This document shows positions 17,208-29,175 of a stretch of 64,000 nt of DNA, piece by piece; positions within the stretch are counted from its first letter, which is position 1, and the number at the start of each line of letters is the position of its first letter. The notes under the pieces are model-generated. The model was not told the origin of the DNA, did no database searches, and saw only the letters and a list, made by a program, of their open reading frames with translations. Position numbers and translations under genes: made by a program. This DNA comes from Halocaridina rubra (Eukaryota; Arthropoda; Malacostraca; Decapoda; Atyidae). Where the stretch lies: NCBI GenBank assembly GCA_037179515.1, contig JAXCGZ010009882.1:1-64000 (forward strand). The letters are read 5' to 3'.

Positions 17208-17605
17208 GTATGATGTTATATATATTTCTGTACTATAATGATGATAAATTAAGTAAGACTGAGACAATAAAAATATTGTATGGAGTTGTTTTAATACACA
17301 AAACACTCTTCTCTAAGCTATATAGGCAGCCAGAAGCATAGGAAAAGAATTTATCCAAAAGACATGAATATTTTAGTTTTGGTATGTATCAGATACTAAC
17401 AGATGTGAAATAAACCCAATATCTTTATCTTTTACTTATCAGTTTGTAAAGTACTAATATTACGAGGATGTAGAAGTTTGAAAATAATTGCATGTGCATT
17501 TCTTTTATTCTCATATTTTCGTTTAATATATAATCGTTGCCTATTTATTTTAACTGCATTAATGTAACTCTTTAATTGATGGGAATGATCTTTTGCATCT
17601 TACTG

Positions 17606-17650
17606 GTGAAAGGTTTTAGGACTTATGTTAATAGTGTTTTATACATCAAC
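17606..17650 (+). pseudogene. Decayed tandem duplicate of the next ABCD4 exon
   Basis: 45 bp reading VKGFRTYVNSVLYIN, against VKGFKTYVDSVLYIT at the start of the exon at 17704: 35 of 45 bases match by eye. It lies exactly 98 bp upstream. The acceptor, TTTCAG in the real exon, is TTACTG here, so the AG is lost, and the frame reaches TGA two codons later. Similarity appears to extend weakly into the upstream pyrimidine tract and downstream. Confidence 0.82.
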
Positions 17651-17703
17651 TACTGAATAAATATTACTATGAAGTTTGTAGGAACAAGTTCTTTCACTTT
17701 CAG

Positions 17704-17843
17704 GTAAAAGGCTTTAAAACTTATGTTGACAGTGTCTTGTACATCACATGGAGACAGATATTAGGTAGAAGTCTTCATGGCTTGTATTTTTCCGGGATCA
17801 ATTATTATTCTCTCAATGTACTTAATTCTTCCATTGATAATCC
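17704..17843 (+). CDS. ABCD4: ABCD4 exon (TM2 and following loop)
   Basis: CACTTTCAG acceptor and GTAAGT donor, phase 0 in. Reads VKGFKTYVDSVLYITWRQIL then HGLYFSGINYYSLNVL..DNP, matching the human segment with LLYVSWR, LYFRGRAYYTLNVL and DNPDQR. 140 nt, leaving two bases of a Pro codon for the next exon. Confidence 0.94.
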
Positions 17844-18023
17844 GTAAGTACATAGAATATATGTTTGTATTCTGAATTAGACATACTACCTGCAAGCAAT
17901 TCTCTTTCCACCTCATATGTACAACTTATTCATGATCTACCTTAGTCATTTTGCTTCATCGTTCCACACTCCCTTAACTAGTTATTCCTAATTCATTATA
18001 GAAATATTCATTTCCTAAAAGTA

Positions 18024-18320
18024 CAGTAAAGGGGATCCTCGGTTTACGATGTTTCATAGTTACAGCGCATCTCCCATAAATTTTTTGCTTCCTTATTTTT
18101 GGCAAGTATTATGTCTCCCAAGCATAAAGCAGATTCTTCTGATGGCATTGCTTTGAAGAAAAGGAAGGCCATCACCATGGAAGTGAAATATATAGAAAAG
18201 GTAGAAACTTTACTACTTCATCAGCAGAGGTGCTTATTTAGGTGTGTTCTGACTTACACTGAAATTCGGGTTACATCACGTGTCAGGAACGGATCAATGA
18301 TGTAAGTCGAGGACCCCCTG
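18024..18320 (+). mobile_element. 297-bp Tigger MITE in an ABCD4 intron
   Basis: TA, then CAGTAAAGGGGATCCTCGG at the left; GTCGAGGACCCCCTG then TA at the right. The right end reverse-complements to CAGGGGGTCCTCGAC, so the ends form imperfect TIRs. Inside, from the ATG at 18111, it keeps the transposase N-terminus MSPKHKADSSDGIALKKRK and AITMEVK before diverging. It is an internally deleted relative of the fossil at 3830-5252. Confidence 0.85.
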
Positions 18321-18489
18321 TATATTAACTTAAAATGGTTCTGTCAACTTTAATCACTTATACATCATCTGGTTTATTCCATAGTAATATTATATCGTAT
18401 AAATATCTAATATTATTCATAAGGACGCTGATATCAATGGAGCAATGTACAGTGTAAATGTCTATCCATATACATGAGCCATTTTTCCC

Positions 18490-18655
18490 CATGTAAGGGA
18501 TGTGGCTGAGTCAAGGCAAAATACTCGTGACTCTTTGGGAAAAGAAAATATAGAGGAGGGGATTCCCAGTCCTCTTGCTCTGTCCCATTTAGTCGATTCT
18601 TACGACACGCAGGGGAACATGGAAGTATTCTAACCCCCTCCCTCGGGGAAAATGA
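18490..18655 (-). repeat. Interspersed repeat sharing the 5' module of the RTE-like LINE
   Basis: On the minus strand it has CCCTGCGTGTCGTAAGAATC, GACTGGGAATCCCC and TTTTGCCTTGACTCAG. The first part matches the start of the LINE at 23165 (CCTGCGTGTCGTAAAAGGCG, then GGACTAGGAATCCCCC). The second part matches 39945-40030. It is probably a short non-autonomous family. Confidence 0.7.
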
Positions 18656-18993
18656 AAATATAAATATATAAGTATATAAACAAAGTGGCCCTTGCAGGAT
18701 CTCGTGAGAATACAAACTCATTCAGAATATAAAACCCTATAGTGAATGTCTATCACGAAGGTATTAGGCATTTAACCATGCTGTTAAAAGAAGGTAAATT
18801 TAGAACGTTTTGCAACACTGATATCGTACCTTCAGCATGAGTCAAGCGTTCTTACAATTAAATGCAGAAGAACCTCCTTTAAGTGGAGCAATGAAAAGTG
18901 TAAATGTATTTATTGAAAAGTCACCATCTTAGATGTATCCTATTCCTTTTAATGGCTCCAGACTTAGGGAGTTTGTATCTTAATATTTTCCAG

Positions 18994-19110
18994 AGACCAG
19001 CGCATGACGCAAGATGTAGATAAGCTCTGTCTCACTCTTGCAGCTATAACTACCAAGGTGATCATAGCTCCTTTCCAAATTGGATACTACACCTACAAAA
19101 CTTATTTTGT
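18994..19110 (+). CDS. ABCD4: ABCD4 exon (TM3 region)
   Basis: TTTTCCAG acceptor, GTAAGT donor. Reads DQRMTQDVDKLCLTLAAITT then KVIIAPFQIGYYTYKTYF, aligning with human DQRISQDVERFC and KLIISPFTLVYYTYQCF. The Q-D-V motif before TM3 is conserved. 117 nt, one base completing the previous codon and two carried on. Confidence 0.94.
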
Positions 19111-19572
19111 GTAAGTCATCTTTTCATATAATGTTCTCTTTTGAAATTAATTCTGTCTATTGTTAAGACTTCTCATATGATATTAGTAATGGATAAAATT
19201 TATGGAAATTGAGCTGTGTCATATTTTTCATTATTACCATTTTGCCAGTATTTTTTCACATTCTTCACAGTTTACACACTTTCATATCTTCGAAATCATT
19301 TGCAGTTAGATTTCAGCATTCTTATCAGATATTTTACACTACTCTCCAATTTGTGTGCTGTAATATATTCTTTAATCTTTTAAATAGTCTTTTCTTGAAA
19401 GTAGACTGCATCACTTTCTTTTGTTTTTCTGTAAGTAGTAACTTGCTAGAGTCCTTACGTATAGAATGAAGTAGTAGGTCTATTACATGTAGGATTCTGT
19501 TTTTATTGAGAGACAAATATTGTATTCTAGAAAGTTAAGTAATTATTTTGTGTAATTTCCACTCTGATTTAG

Positions 19573-19698
19573 CACTGGATGGCTTGGCCTAGGAGCTATC
19601 TATGGGATGTTTACTGTTGGCAGCATTGTAAACAAGTATATTATGTCTCCTATTGTCAAGTTTGTGATGAAGGTCGAAAAATGTGAAGGAGATTTCAG
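19573..19698 (+). CDS. ABCD4: ABCD4 exon (TM4 region)
   Basis: GATTTAG acceptor, GTAAGT donor. Reads TGWLGLGAIYGMFTVGSIVN then KYIMSPIVKFVMKVEKCEGD, matching human [20 protein letters not shown] and [20 protein letters not shown]. 126 nt, phase 2 in and 2 out. Confidence 0.94.
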
Positions 19699-20529
19699 GT
19701 AAGTTTTTTCCTTTTTTCAGTATAACAACCCGCAGGATGGTCACATGCAGCATAGGAATTGATGTACCATGTTTCCAGCATATTGGCCATCTATATCTCA
19801 TCTGTTAGCTGTTATTGCCCAACTGTATCTCATCAGTTAGCTGTTATTCATATAGAAAAATAGTGTTTAAGGGAGATATTGCCTGCCTTCCAACTTCTTA
19901 TTCCCCTAGCCACAACAAATAATTCTAAGAGGGAGGAATTGCTAGTCCTCTGCACCCCTATTCCTTTCAGTCAAAAACTTACAACGCAAAAGGGAATTAA
20001 TTTTTTTAATTATTTCGGTCCCATCACCAAACATAGCCCCATTAGATGCCTCCATTAATATACAGTGAATGTGAGGACACAGTTCTCCCTCACCATTTAC
20101 ATTATATATGATATTTTTATATTGGACATTGAAGGGTAAGCAAGAGATGAATTGCAGTATAACACCATTTGACTTGTGTTGATATTGAACTTTATTGTAT
20201 GATTTGCCTATAAACATATTTTGTTTCTCTTATTGCTTTGTTATAGAGAGAATACATAGGAACCTGAGTTTTATATCCCATTGTGAGTTTCAAATATTGC
20301 CTTGTACATTTGCAAATATCTAATACTGCATTTGGTTATTATAGATGCCCTTTGTCCTTTATCTATGCTTGTCTTTCTCTCTGAAATATGTGAACTTGTA
20401 CATTGCAGGGGATTATATGGTTGAGGATTAAAGGACTTTTTTATGCTGTGTCATGTTGCATAAGATCCACAGTATATTACTGAGATTAAGTACCCAGTAT
20501 AGCATAGGTATTGTTATTTACTCTTACAG

Positions 20530-20662
20530 ATTTAAGCATCTGCAAGTTCGAGTGAGTGCAGAATCCATTGCCTTTCATGTATCTGGTACGGTGGAATCTT
20601 GCAAAACAAACCGCATGTTGGATGTACTTGTTCGAGCTCAACAAAGACTGTTTAACAGACAA
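20530..20662 (+). CDS. ABCD4: ABCD4 exon (cytoplasmic helix after TM4)
   Basis: CTTACAG acceptor, GTAGGT donor. Reads FKHLQVRVSAESIAFHVSGT then VESCKTNRMLDVLVRAQQRL, matching human [20 protein letters not shown] and the following helix. 133 nt, ending in phase 0 before a 16-kb intron. Confidence 0.94.
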
Positions 20663-23129
20663 GTAGGTTATAAGCATTGCTCGTATAACTATATATTACT
20701 GAACCATCTTCAAAAATATCCATAATAATAGTACTTTAAAGAAGTCATGCCTTAAAACTTCCATGCAACATGTGTATTTTTTATTCTTCATTGATTTGAT
20801 CATGTTAGTGTATCCTTAGATCCTTTGCTAGTGACAGGTTACTTTTATATGCCAATGATACAACTTTCTTCAGTATTTTGAACATTTATTTTCTACAAGA
20901 ATCCTAAGGATTTTTGTACAAGTACACTAAAGTTTGTTTAAATCTTACTCGTGATATTAGTGTTAGACTGTGTGGTGTCAGTCCAGGTCAAAATCGTCCT
21001 TCTGTCAATCCAGGTAAAATTTGTCATCCATTTTAACGTCTTAATGTTTAATATCAGTATGTATACTTGTCTGTTGGAAAGAAGATAATGTTCATAACCA
21101 ACAGTACTTATTTGGTCTTGGGTGCCACATTTGAAGCATAGACTAAGATGTGGCTGGATGGGGTTTGCCTGAGCTGCTCCTCAATTCAAGCCTGATCTGT
21201 TATGTTAGTGAATATATATATTTTTTCTCTTTGCCTCCATGCATCCCTTCAAGTGTGTGCCTTTCCAGCAAAGATGTAGCCAATCCAGAATCGAATCTTT
21301 CACAAATAATGAGATGAAACCAATAATTACTGCCTTACGTTCGTATTGCTAAGCAGTTTTATAGACTCTACACACTTTTGGGGGTAGGATTAAGCTTTTC
21401 AAGACTTCAGAAATAATACATCCCTCTTACTTATATCTTACCAAACCAGCCCTCTTCATTGCAATATCTCTTGGGCAGAGTGGACGAATTTGTGAAATAG
21501 AATTCATTATAGTTGGAGAGTCTTTTCTACATTGACATTTTTCTATCACATTTTGTTTTGTCTGATAAGTTGGACTATATATTAGACTTTGACCTATATT
21601 ACGTTAACTTATATCATGTCTTTCAAGTGTATACTGTACTTCATGGATAATGTCAAAGCCTTTGTCTTCATCATGCCTTCTCTTCTGCTGCATCCATTAA
21701 TTTATGCTTCAGAACTGTTTCATTTTTTGATGCAGGTTATAGAAATATTTTTGTGTTTGTTTCCTTGTCCTTATATAGTGAATACTTACTAAATTTACAT
21801 GGCTTATTTACTACGTAACACAGTGATGGAAGTAATTATATGAAATATTGGATGAAATAATAAGCCCTGCAGGGTCACACATGAATGTCACATTTATGAG
21901 ATCTAGAGATTGAGATTAGTCAGTGTCATGCCAGAGCACCATTGGGCCTCTTACTTCAATATAAATTGTGAGTATTGATTCATTATAGAATAATGCCCTC
22001 TTGGCTCCGTCATACCTGCTTTGACCACTGTCCTTATGTTATTTTCATGCAACTATCGACCTTAGGATTGTAATAGTCCATATTTGTGTTTTTGACATTA
22101 TTCAAAAACTAATTCAGGTTGAGAAATTAGTTTTTCCTAAATGAAATACTAAAGTACAACCTCATTGTTAGAATTAAGTTTCTAAATGATAACGTGTCCC
22201 CACCAAGATTGATCCTCTACCTCTTAGCTCTCAACAAATACATTCCTTGTGGTATGTTGAGGATGTTGACTTTAGGGAACTTTAAGCAAATGCTCTCGAG
22301 AAATGCATGAATAACAACAATCATCTTATTGCAAAATCCCTGTGGCCAGAGTCTTCGCATCAGTCCTAGACTTTGGACTGGTAACCATAGACTTCGGCTT
22401 ATTGGTCATTTCTTTCAGTCTTATTGCCCAAAATGTCTCCAAAGTCATCCTCAGAGAAATTCAAGAAAAGGCATTCAAGAGGTTGTTTAGGTGATTGGAA
22501 AGTGTGGGTCAATTAGAAGCATCTTACAGTGTGTTAACAAAAGCTGATATAGAAATATCAAGGAAAAATGGCTTCCTGGTAAGCTATGAGAAGTCACGTG
22601 TGCTATCTGCCAAGTACTTTGAATGACAAGGTATGCCTTGGGACCTGATTAAGAAAACATTAAACTTTTGTACAAAACAGTAGGATATATCAGATTCCAG
22701 AACACAAAGAATCTGAAAGAAAGAAATTGAGAAGGTTATGGTAAAATGATTCGCAGCTATAGTGGACCTCATTCTGAAAGCGACCCTGATTGAAATAAGC
22801 TAATTTCCCATCAAAGATCTATACAGTTCCTGTAAAAGTGGGCAACTTCAAGATGTACCCTCCTACTCCCTTTCTAAACCATTTCATCCCACACTTCTGT
22901 GTAGTGTTGCATATGCTTTTATGTATATATGGGTTACAGTTATTTTAATTTCTATTTTACTTTAGTTTCAATGCACCAAGTATCATGTACCTCTCAGGAT
23001 ATGGATTCCTCTGTATTGCTCATGCATATAGTACACTTGTGTTTTGCTTTATGATAGAGGTCAATATAGTAGATGTTTTGGGGATAACCCTGCTGTTTTA
23101 ATAAATGAAAATCTGAAAGGAAACAAAAA
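20663..23129. other. ABCD4 intron, no further feature recognised
   Basis: Mixed-composition intron DNA with only short open frames and no transposon terminus or repeat that I can identify. Confidence 0.55.
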
Positions 23130-23239
23130 TTATAATGGTGGGGTGGGCACAATATCAAAGAATAGCCTCACCGTATTCCCTGCGTGTCGTAAAAGGCGAC
23201 TAAAAGTGGATGGGGCGGGGGGACTAGGAATCCCCCCCC

Positions 23240-24366
23240 TTGTATCAACCTCCTGCGAGACGTCAAAGAAGAAGGGGAGTAGAGGGGAGAATAACTTCTC
23301 CCCAAACTCTAGTTTTGGGGTGTCTAAATGTGCGTGGTTGTAGTACGATAGAGAGCAAAAGATGTGAGATTGGATATATGTTTGGTAAGAGGAGGATGGA
23401 TGTATTGGCATTGTGTGAGACGAAGATGAAAGGAAAAGGAGAAGTGGCATTTGGTGATGTGACGGGTAGGGTGTCTGGGGTTGAAAGGGGGAGAGCGAGA
23501 GAAGGTGTGGCATTATTGCTGAGTGAATGGATGGTAAGTCAGGTAGTGGAATGGAAAGAAGTGTCATCTAGGCTGATGTGGGTGAGGGCTAGGATAGGAA
23601 GGGAATGTTGGGCTTTTATTAGTGCGTATGGGCCAGGATGTGAGAGAAGTGAGGAAGAGCGGGATGAATTCTGGAATGAGTTAACTAGATGTGTGGATGG
23701 TCTGAGTAGAAGGAACTATGTAGTTGTGTTGGGTGACTTGAATGCCAGAGTGGGTGATAGAGAAATAGAAGGTGTTGTAGGAAAGTATGGGGTACCAGGT
23801 GGGAATGAGAGTGGCGAGAGACTGTTAAATATGTGTGTGGAGTAAAAGTTGGTGATAGGTAATAGTTTATTTAAGAAGAAGTTAATAAATAAGTATACAT
23901 GGATGAGAGTGGCAAATGGAAGAGTGAAAGAAAGCATTGATGGATTATGTGTTGGTAGCAAAGAGCATGATTGGTAGAGTGAAAGATGTACATGCATTCA
24001 GGGGTGTGGCTGCTGGGATGTCTGATCATTTTTTGGTTGAAGCAAAAGTGGTAGTAGCAAAAGAGTGGGGAAATAGTGTGGGGGGATGTAGAAGGGAAAT
24101 AGTGAAGGTGGAAGAGTTGAAAAAGCCAGAGAAGAGACATGAATATCAGGACAGGTTGAGAGTGGCATATGACAGGGTGAAAGAAAGAGAAATTGGGGAG
24201 TTAGGGGAGGAATTGGGGCTGATGAAAGAATGTTTTGTGGGACATGCAAGTGATGTGTGTGGAAAGAGGTTTGTTGGAGGTGGCATGAGGAGGGGCAGCG
24301 AGTGGTGGAATGAAGGGGTGAAAATGAAGGTGGAAGAGAAAAAGAGGGCTTTTGAGGAATGGCTGT
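23240..24366 (+). pseudogene. LINE endonuclease domain, frameshifted
   Basis: APE-type endonuclease read in two frames. First frame: LGCLNVRGCS, LALCETKMKG, FISAYGPGCERSEEERDEFW and LGDLNARVGD, stopped by TAA at 23843 but continuing KLVIGNSLFKKK. A frameshift near 23935 leads to MDYVLVAKSMIGRVKD and GMSDHFLV with the catalytic Asp-His. A TAG at 24366 ends this frame. The catalytic Asn, Glu, Asp and His motifs are all recognisable, so decay is by stops and shifts only. Confidence 0.88.
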
Positions 24367-24453
24367 AGTGTAAAAGTAGGGAGAAGTATGAAAGATATAG
24401 GGAGAAAAATGTGGAAACCAAGCAGAAGGTAGAGGAAGAGAAGAGGTTGGCAA

Positions 24454-26247
24454 ATGTTAGGTGGGGGACAGGATTTTAGTAGGTCATATGAGGAGAATAA
24501 AAAGAAGTTTTGGAAAGAAGTGAAGAGAGCAAGGAAGGGTGGATCGAGGATGGAAGAGACAGTGAAAGATGTGAATGGACAGATGTTAAGAGGGAACGAT
24601 GCAAGGAAAAGATGGGTAGAATATTTTGAGTGCTTGCTGAATGTTGAGGAAGATAGAGAGGCAGCTATAGTGGCAGTGGGAGGGGTTCAAAGGCCAGTAA
24701 TGGGAGATGAAAATGAGAGAGAGATTACAAGAGAGGAGGTGAAAAGGGCATTGTATGAAGCGAAAGCAGGTAAAGCACCTGGAATGGATGGTGTGAGAGC
24801 GGAGATGTTGAAAGAAGGGGGTGTGACTGCATTTGAATGGTTAGTGAGTGTGTTTAATATATGCTTTATGTTGTCATTGGTGCCAGTGGATTGGGTGATT
24901 GCCTGCATAGTGCCCCTATACAAAGGTAAGGGAGATATGTATGAATGCAGTAATTTTAGGGGTATAAGTTTGTTAAGTGTGGTAGGAAAAGTGTATGGTA
25001 GGAAACTGGTTAATAGGATTAGGGATAAGACAGAATATGTGATCGCGGAAGTGCAGAGCGGTTTTAGGAGAGGTAGAGGTTTTATAGATCAGATTTTTAT
25101 AGTTAGGCAGTTATGTGAGAAATATTTAGCAATGGGTAAGGATGTGTATTTTGCATTTTTGGATCTGGAGAAAGCATATGATAGAGTTGATAGAGAGGCT
25201 ATGTGGAGTGTCTTGAGATTATATGGAATCAATGGTAAATTGTTGCATGCAGTGAAGAGTTTGTATGAGGGTAGTAGAGCTTGTGTTAGGGTAGGGAATG
25301 AAGTGAGTGAGTGGTTTCCAGTGAGTGTGGGACTGAGACAGGGATGTGTGATGTCACCATGGCTGTTCAATTTGTATATTGATGGAGTTGTAAGAGAGGT
25401 GAATGAGCGAGTGCGTGGTCGAGGTTTGAGAATGGTAGATGGGGATGATAACGAGTGGGAGCTGAATCAGTTGCTGTTTGCAGATGATACTGTGGTGGTG
25501 GCAGATTCAGAGGAAAAGCTGTGTCAGTTAGTGTCAGAATTTGGAATGGTGTGTGAGAGAAGGAAGCTGCGAGTGAATGTGGGAAAGAGTAAGGTTATGA
25601 GGTGTACAAGAAATGAGGATGGTGCTGGATTGAATGTTATGTTGAATGGAGAGACACTTGAGGAGGTTAATCAGTTTAAGTATTTAGGCTTGGTTATAGC
25701 TGCAAATGGTGGAGTGGAAGCAGATGTGTGTCACAGAGTGAATGAAGGATGTAAAGTGTTGGGTGCATTGAAAGGAGTGATGAAGAATAGAGGGTTGGAA
25801 ATGAATGTTAAGAAAGTTTTGTATGAGAAAGTGGTTGTGGTAACTGTGATGTATGGATCAGAGTTATGGGGTATGAAAGTAAGTGAGAGACGGAAACTAA
25901 ATGTGTTTGAGATGAAATGCCTGAGGAGTATGATTGGTGTATCTCGATTGGATAGGGTTAGGAATGATGTGGTGAGAGCAAGAACGGGTGTGAGGAGAGA
26001 AATTGCAGCCAGAGTAGATATGAATGTTCTGAGATGGTTTGGCCATGTGGAAAGGATGTATGATGAAAGGCTGCTGAAAAAGGTGATGAATGCGAGAGTT
26101 GATGGGAGAAATGCTAGAGGGAGGCCTAGGTTTGGATGGATGGATGGAGTAAGGAGAGCCCTGAATGATAGGAGGATGGATGTGAGGGAAGCAAGCGAGC
26201 GTGCTAGGAATAGGAATGAGTGGCGAGCAATTGTGACGCGGCTCTGA
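24454..26247 (+). CDS. RTE-like reverse transcriptase, 597 codons open (element disrupted upstream)
   Basis: Motifs in order: KAGKAPGMDGVRAEMLK, FRGISLLSVVGKVYGR, EVQSGFRRGRGFIDQIF, LDLEKAYDRVD (motif A), GLRQGCVMSPWLFNLYID (motif B), QLLFADDTVVVADSEEKL (FADD, motif C). The C-terminal part has YGSELWGMK and RWFGHVERM, typical of this LINE group. It is open throughout, but the endonuclease upstream is in other frames with stops, so the whole polyprotein cannot be made. The ATG at 24454 is only where the frame opens. Confidence 0.9.
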   Translation: MLGGGQDFSRSYEENKKKFWKEVKRARKGGSRMEETVKDVNGQMLRGNDARKRWVEYFECLLNVEEDREAAIVAVGGVQRPVMGDENEREITREEVKRALYEAKAGKAPGMDGVRAEMLKEGGVTAFEWLVSVFNICFMLSLVPVDWVIACIVPLYKGKGDMYECSNFRGISLLSVVGKVYGRKLVNRIRDKTEYVIAEVQSGFRRGRGFIDQIFIVRQLCEKYLAMGKDVYFAFLDLEKAYDRVDREAMWSVLRLYGINGKLLHAVKSLYEGSRACVRVGNEVSEWFPVSVGLRQGCVMSPWLFNLYIDGVVREVNERVRGRGLRMVDGDDNEWELNQLLFADDTVVVADSEEKLCQLVSEFGMVCERRKLRVNVGKSKVMRCTRNEDGAGLNVMLNGETLEEVNQFKYLGLVIAANGGVEADVCHRVNEGCKVLGALKGVMKNRGLEMNVKKVLYEKVVVVTVMYGSELWGMKVSERRKLNVFEMKCLRSMIGVSRLDRVRNDVVRARTGVRREIAARVDMNVLRWFGHVERMYDERLLKKVMNARVDGRNARGRPRFGWMDGVRRALNDRRMDVREASERARNRNEWRAIVTRL

Positions 26248-26517
26248 TGGGCATCTGCTGTTACCACGGTGCTGCATCTTACAGAGATAGCCCTGTGGTA
26301 GGGGCGGTAGGAGGAGCTGGCAGTTGTGAAGCGACACAGGTTGTGGAAGAGCCGGGAGGATGGGCTGTGGCACTCCAGCAGTGCCATCTGAACGGTCGGT
26401 AGCTCCCTCGTCATTGCCCCTAGAGCAAAGTAATCCCCCTATTTGTTTTCCTTTCTTGATGTCGGCTACCCCCCAATTAAAGGGGGAAACAGCCAAGGTA
26501 TATGTATGTATGATGTC

Positions 26518-27536
26518 TATCTCCATTCCAAGAAGTCTAGAATCCCCCTTCCATCCACATTAGCTCTTGTGTTGTATAATACTCTTTTCAGGATGCTCGG
26601 AGACAAACAGAAATAAGTTTCTTTTAAGAAGGAAATACATATATTTCGACTCCATGCTGGCTGTCAGCTTCCGCCCTCCCTCTTATTTACCTCTTAGAAG
26701 TTTAGTTTTTGTTTCAAGAGACTGAAAAAAGGCATTCTTGGTGGAGCGATGGAGTGAGAGGCATATTTTGTTTAAGACCATAAGCTGGGGCATAGCCCCC
26801 ATTGCCCATCGAGCTTGTAAAATGGGTCACCAGTGTGAACATACGGCAGGAACTATTAGTTCAATCTCTTTAATTTTTTACTGACTCAGTTCCAGATCCA
26901 ATTGAGAGAGAGACTTGATGAGCTGCATGGAAACTCAGAACATTACACTTTTTACTTTCAGAGTACCTTTTTTTTTACACATTTGACCACTGAAGCTAAC
27001 AGAGTGGCCATGGTGGAACAGGCAAAGGCAGGCAGCAGTAGTTTCCTAAAAAACATAGTGATGTACGCATCATAAGCATTGCTTTTTGCAGATACAGTAT
27101 ATTTAATATTCAATATAGTACTCATTATCACCATATATCTAATGTGTTTGATTCCACTACCAGCTTTCTAGAGGCATCTTAGGTCTCCATTGTGTGTTGT
27201 AATTATTTCAAAATATTAAAAAATAAATCAATATAATCCCAGTACCTACATAAAAGTGGTAATAATGCTTTGGTTCACATAAGTAATCTAGAATTCATAC
27301 CCAGGGCATTCAGTACAACTTTATCATCGTCAGAACCTTTTTGGGGATAAGCAGGAGAGGGTAGTGGCGCCCCTCCTGTGATACTGTTGACAGTCCAGCA
27401 TGCTTAGTAGTAAGTGTACCATTAGATGTGTTGGGGCAGTGATGGAATAATGTTTCAATATTTTTAGTTCAAAACTTAACAATATAATATTTAAGGTTGC
27501 AGTCTTGATTGCTTGACCTTGAGTACTGTCCTGAAA
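26518..27536. other. ABCD4 intron, nothing recognised
   Basis: Intron sequence between the LINE and the LTR element, without open frames or recognised repeats. Its last five bases, AGTAC, may be the BEL/Pao target-site duplication. Confidence 0.5.
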
Positions 27537-29175
27537 AAGGTACAGGACAGCAGTATGAAACCATCAAAAATTTGTCATACTAATAGTAACTCCATTTCTT
27601 GAGTAGATTAACATTTATGTTTGATTACCAAGAGATGTATTTGTTTCATATTATTATTTCTATGCTATTATCATAATTTATTCTATATTACTGCTTGTTA
27701 TTTGTTGTCTTATAAGAATTTGATTCCCTGAGTTACAGCGTAACTATAGTTATTTCCTTTCTTAGTGCCAACTTTTACAATGTTAGTTTTCTGGATATGG
27801 CTTAACTTACATTCATTATTGAATATCTTGAAAGTCATAATTTACAATTGTGTGAAAATCATTATTCCTTGTAAGGGAGGCACACAGATTCAATAGTATC
27901 CTGATTAAGAAAATAAACTTGTATCTTGTTTTGATTATGTATATAAACATTTGTAACACTTTCGAACACATGTTGGGGTAACGAGGTAACGATTTTGAGA
28001 ACTGGAAAACAGAATACTCTGTGCCAGTCAGACGCAGTCAGATATCAGAAGGGGAGAGACAGGCTTCGGCCTTCGGAAGAACAAGAGGCATTTGGACAAA
28101 ATTTTCTCTTGTGAACAGCCAAAGACCATTGTTCTTTAAAGTATTAATCATTATTTAGTCCCAGAAGAGAGATTATAATTTTATCACATGTTACTGTGGG
28201 GCCTAGGCTTGTCGACAAGTTTTGTGTTGTCGGAAGCTTCGATAGTATAAGGAAGGAGTGGTGGTGATTTAATTATTCCCAAGCCTTTTTTTGCTGACAT
28301 CGGTTATTTGTGTTCTCTTAGGCCCAGTGACAGGCTAACTTGGCCCAATCAAGCTTAGTGTTCTACAAGAGGAGCCATGTATCTTGTTTGCCCTATTTAT
28401 TTTGATGATTTATCATATGTAATTCTCCACATATTTGAAGTGCAAAACAATTGAGTTTTCAGAAGTTTGAATTATTATTTGTATGGCTATCCTTTTCTTA
28501 TTATACTTTGGTAATAATTTGGAGCTTGCTTATCCAGCAGTAGCCTAGATGTAGAATTGACCAATGCCTTAATTGAACATTGCCTTAGCTCAATATTATA
28601 AATTTGTTGGCTTAGCTACCAGTGCCTAACATCGAAAATACAGTCCACTCTTATGCATCTATTCCTGGGTAATCCCAGAAGATATTGATTTGTGCCCCTC
28701 AAGTAGCTTACTTGAGATGATTGATTCCCCAAATTCTAATACCCAAGTTGGGTTGATTCTGAGAGAGGGAGCGGGATCTTGTGTCCAACTTGACTAGTTC
28801 TCCAGCACGAACCACTGGGAATTAATGGTTAAAGGTTGCCGGTGTTTCTTATTATACTTTGGTAATAATTTGGAGCTTGCTTATCCAGCAGTAGCCTAGA
28901 TGTAGAATTGACCAATGCCTTAATTGAACATTGCCTTAGCTCAATATTATAAATTTGTTGGCTTAGCTACCAGTGCCTAACATCGCAAATACAGTCCACT
29001 CTTATGCATCTATTCCTGGGTAATCCCAGAAGATATTGATTTGTGCCCCTCAAGTAGCTTACATGAGATGATTGACTCCCCAAATTCTAATACCCAAGTT
29101 GGGTTGATTCTGAGAGAGGGAGCGGTATCTTGTGTCCAACTTGACTAGTTCTCCAGCGCGAACCACTGGGAATTA
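27537..29175 (+). repeat. 5' LTR of the BEL/Pao element, with internal 351-bp duplication
   Basis: Starts TGTCCTGAAAAAGGTACAGG and ends ..CCACTGGGAATTA. Aligned with the 3' LTR it is about 1.29 kb plus the 351-bp tandem duplication. AATGG follows at once; TGGTTAAAGGTTGCCGG (29177-29193) is in the right place for a tRNA primer-binding site (inference). Confidence 0.87.

Larger units (their letters stand above)
23130..26517 (+). mobile_element. RTE-like LINE, near full length, inside the ABCD4 intron
   Basis: Begins around 23130-23165 with the CCTGCGTGTCGTAAAAGGCG module and ends near 26517 with CAATTAAAGGGGGAAACAGC and a (TATG)-type tail. It has one coding region, endonuclease then reverse transcriptase, broken into three frames. 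Strand bias is strong (G-rich + strand), unlike its neighbours. Sense orientation relative to ABCD4. Confidence 0.85.

Noticed and set aside
23130..26526. Several minus-strand open frames of 90-230 codons opposite the RTE-like LINE
   Set aside because: The G-rich sense strand makes the antisense poor in stops. Their Ser/Pro/His-rich translations have no domain, and the + strand gives clear RT motifs.
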